Shown here piece by piece: positions 13,715 to 15,675 of a stretch of 15,675 nt of DNA. The DNA comes from JACKOD01 sp041591635 (GTDB lineage Bacteria; Pseudomonadota; Gammaproteobacteria; Pseudomonadales; Oleiphilaceae). The stretch's first letter is position 1, and every line of letters begins with the position of its first letter. A model generated the notes under the pieces. That model did not search any database. It was not told the DNA's origin and saw only the letters and a list, made by a program, of their open reading frames with translations. The translations under genes and the position numbers were made by a program. The stretch spans positions 1-15,675 of the forward strand of contig JBFHRO010000061.1 in NCBI GenBank assembly GCA_041591635.1. The letters run 5' to 3'.

Positions 13715-14989
13715 ATGATCCGATCACTTTGTATCAGCCTCCTGCTTTTGTGCCTGTGCGCCTGCTCCTTTTCTGTCACCACCCCGGCTTCCACGCAAGG
13801 GGTTCGTCAGTCTGCGCTTGATGAAAGCCTCTCGCTCCCCCTGTCAGTCAAAACGGCAGTACAGGTACGCACCGGGCTACCGGTCAAGGGTGCGCCCGCC
13901 CTGGTCGAGCAACTTCAGCAATTATTGCGAAGTCAGACCTTCAGTCTGGCCATGCTCGACTATCTCGATGATTACTACAGCAACCCTGTCAGTCTGACCC
14001 AACAGGCCGGATTTCAAATCCTCTACGACTTCGATTTTCATCTCAGAGATCCAGATGCCAATGATCGCTATGAGCTGATTTTTACCGGAAGGATGTATCA
14101 GGCCGACGGCACCTTGCTGTACGAAAAGACCGTACCGCCGGTGGTGATCGGCAGCCGCCAGCTTGATATCCAGCGTCTGCTGCAGTATCTCGACACCTCG
14201 GTACGGCAATTCATTGAAGGCAGCCTTGTCGCCCAGGGTCAGGCACAACTGCAGCGTCTGGCTGCGCTGCCGGTGCAATCCCTGGCCGGTTACGCCCGGG
14301 AGGTGGAAACTTCCGGTCAGCCTGAGGCCCGCTTTGCATCCCTGCTTGGCTCACTCAATCTCAAGGGCACGGGCACCGGCTTCTATATCAATGACCGGGG
14401 CGAACTGCTGACCGCTCGCCACGTGGTGAGCCACTGCGTCGCCATTGAGATCGTTGAGCCCGAAGGCAACATTCCCGCCACACTGGTGGCCGATGAACGC
14501 TTTGTGGATCTGGCGGTGCTGCGCACCCGCAACGCCAGCCCCCGGTTTGCGCAGTTTCCGGCGCAATCACGCCCCACCCGACTGGGGCAGCAGGTGGCGG
14601 TCGTCGGCTACCCGCTCAGCACCCTGCTGTCCAACTCCGCCAACCTGACCGTAGGCAACGTCAGCTCCCTGAGCGGCTTGCAGGGCGATCGAAAATACCT
14701 TCAGGTTTCTGCCCCGATTCAGCCCGGCAATAGCGGAGGCCCGGTCGCCAGCTTTGAGGGTTCGGTTCTGGGGGTGGTCAACAGCACCCTCAATTCGATT
14801 GCCGTGGCCCGCGACACAGGTACCATTCCGCAAAACGTCAACTTTGCCATCACGGCCGATGTCGCCAAGAAATTTCTGGATAAACATGGCCACGCGTACC
14901 ACACCCGTGCCGCACCAGAGTCACCCAATCTTGAACAGACCACTGAAAACCTGCAGGCGTTCACGCGCCAGATCTTGTGCAAAAGCTAG
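13715..14989 (+). CDS. Outer-membrane-type lipoprotein with a trypsin-like (S1/HtrA-like) serine protease domain
   Basis: 424 residues. The N-terminus is a lipoprotein signal peptide: MIRS, a hydrophobic stretch, then the lipobox L-C-A-C with the lipidated Cys at 17. Ser follows it, so outer-membrane sorting is expected. Residues about 35-200 form a domain I do not recognise (predicted mixed beta/alpha, with YELIFTGRMYQADGTLLYEK as a beta pair). Residues about 215-390 are a chymotrypsin-fold protease. H236 is in LLTARHVV, D265 in VDLAVLR and S340 in QPGNSGGPV, so the full triad is intact. No PDZ domain follows, unlike DegP/DegS. AGGCGGG upstream of the ATG at 13715 gives a usable ribosome site. 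The next lipoprotein gene begins 12 bp after the stop, so they form an operon. The substrate is unknown; a periplasmic or envelope quality-control role is inference from the fold and location. Confidence 0.85.
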   Translation: MIRSLCISLLLLCLCACSFSVTTPASTQGVRQSALDESLSLPLSVKTAVQVRTGLPVKGAPALVEQLQQLLRSQTFSLAMLDYLDDYYSNPVSLTQQAGFQILYDFDFHLRDPDANDRYELIFTGRMYQADGTLLYEKTVPPVVIGSRQLDIQRLLQYLDTSVRQFIEGSLVAQGQAQLQRLAALPVQSLAGYAREVETSGQPEARFASLLGSLNLKGTGTGFYINDRGELLTARHVVSHCVAIEIVEPEGNIPATLVADERFVDLAVLRTRNASPRFAQFPAQSRPTRLGQQVAVVGYPLSTLLSNSANLTVGNVSSLSGLQGDRKYLQVSAPIQPGNSGGPVASFEGSVLGVVNSTLNSIAVARDTGTIPQNVNFAITADVAKKFLDKHGHAYHTRAAPESPNLEQTTENLQAFTRQILCKS

Positions 14990-15001
14990 GGAGAACGCCA
15001 G

Positions 15002-15589
15002 ATGTCGCGAAGAATCGTCACAATGCTTCTAGCCAGCGTCGTGCTCAGCCTGGCAGGCTGCTCATTGGTGTCCTTGGAAAGGCAGCCCGTCGCTGTGATC
15101 GCCCCCGATCCGCAGCACCCGCTTCCCGATATCAGCGTGCGCAGCAAAGTCGAAGCCGTCGATTACCCGGCACTGCTGCGCCGGGCGAAACATCTCAATC
15201 TGGCCGATGCACAACAGAACCGCAGTGGCTATGTCATTGAAGTGGAGCACACTCAAACCGTGCACGGCAGTCCACTGACCAGCCTGAGTTATTTTGCCAC
15301 GCTCTTTACCCTTGGCCTGTTGCCTTCCTTTGAAACCATCGAAGAGCATGTCGGTTTTGTGCTCATCAACGGTGATGACCGAATCGATGCCTTCAGCTAT
15401 GAGCGGCGCTACAAGCGCTTTACCGGCCTGCTGATGGGATTCACGCCAGCTTTGGTCGAGCGCATTGACACAGCAACCCAAATTGCCGAAGAGGCGGTGG
15501 CGGCCTATCAGAATCACCTTACGTCCAGTGCGACAGCGCGCGACGAGTTCAAGGCGTATTTTGAGGCGCTGGACTATTACGGCCAGTAG
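15002..15589 (+). CDS. Predicted lipoprotein of unknown function
   Basis: 195 residues. The signal peptide ends in the lipobox L-A-G-C with the lipidated Cys at 20, followed by Ser, again pointing to the outer membrane. After a Pro-rich linker (APDPQHPLPD, about 34-43) the body holds a likely alpha/beta fold. One hydrophobic strip (YFATLFTLGLLPSFETIEEH, about 97-116) is probably a buried strand/loop rather than a membrane span, since it is short and interrupted by Pro. The C-terminal half is helical and charged, ending DYYGQ. I recognise no family or catalytic motif. The Shine-Dalgarno GGGAG overlaps the end of the upstream protease stop codon, so the two are probably translated from one message and may act together at the outer membrane. 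Confidence 0.75.
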   Translation: MSRRIVTMLLASVVLSLAGCSLVSLERQPVAVIAPDPQHPLPDISVRSKVEAVDYPALLRRAKHLNLADAQQNRSGYVIEVEHTQTVHGSPLTSLSYFATLFTLGLLPSFETIEEHVGFVLINGDDRIDAFSYERRYKRFTGLLMGFTPALVERIDTATQIAEEAVAAYQNHLTSSATARDEFKAYFEALDYYGQ

Positions 15590-15675
15590 GCAGGGCCCTG
15601 CGACACCAGGCTAATCGCCGGGCATCAGGCTGCAGACGGAGGGGGGGAGAGTAGTCGCCATGGGTTGTGGGCCAA

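Noticed and set aside
15590..15601. 12-bp palindrome GCAGGGCCCTGC after the last lipoprotein gene
   Set aside because: It has no loop or T-tract, and short GC palindromes are expected by chance in such DNA. The remainder to 15675 shows nothing I can name.
1..15675. CRISPR arrays, tRNA or rRNA genes, transposons, phage or toxin-antitoxin genes
   Set aside because: No spaced direct repeats, cloverleaf-like segments, transposase motifs or small paired genes were seen on either strand.

Overview
The window reads as an ordinary chromosomal stretch of a GC-rich gammaproteobacterium that respires with ubiquinone and probably uses nitrate. The order rho – ubiD – 2Fe-2S flavin oxidoreductase is familiar from Pseudomonas-like and marine gammaproteobacteria. 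A NarX/NarL pair and a NhaD-type Na+/H+ antiporter fit a marine, halotolerant or alkali-exposed relative. Nothing here identifies the genus. I see no rRNA, tRNA, CRISPR array, insertion sequence, phage gene or attachment site.

Layout from left to right. (1) Minus strand, 1-3502: rho, then an intrinsic terminator, then ubiD, then the start of a ferredoxin-domain flavin reductase that runs off the left edge. A 17-bp perfect dyad lies just behind a TATAAT box between the last two. (2) Plus strand, 3837-6399: a tight molybdenum-cofactor operon, moaB-moeA-moaD-moaE. It has a 4-bp overlap between the first two genes, a strong hairpin between moeA and moaD, and a 1-bp gap between moaD and moaE. (3) Minus strand, 6364-7275: a hexose-6-phosphate mutarotase (YeaD family) whose 3' end overlaps that of moaE. 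It is divergent from (4) a phosphomannomutase of the CpsG/ManB type on the plus strand, 7512-8876. (5) Minus strand, 13469 down to 8931: narX-narL-nhaD-mobA, apparently one directional cluster. (6) Plus strand, 13715-15589: two consecutive lipoprotein genes, the first carrying a trypsin-like protease domain, divergent from narX.

The unifying theme is nitrate respiration support. MoaB, MoeA, MoaD and MoaE build molybdopterin and insert Mo. MobA converts it to the guanine dinucleotide form used by nitrate reductases. NarX/NarL senses nitrate. The structural narGHJI genes and moaA/moaC are not in the window. The coupling of a nitrate two-component system to a sodium/proton antiporter and mobA, and the protease-lipoprotein pair of unknown role, are the least expected parts. 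I did not find evidence for a wholly new system; the most open biology is in the lipoprotein pair and in the narXL-nhaD-mobA arrangement.
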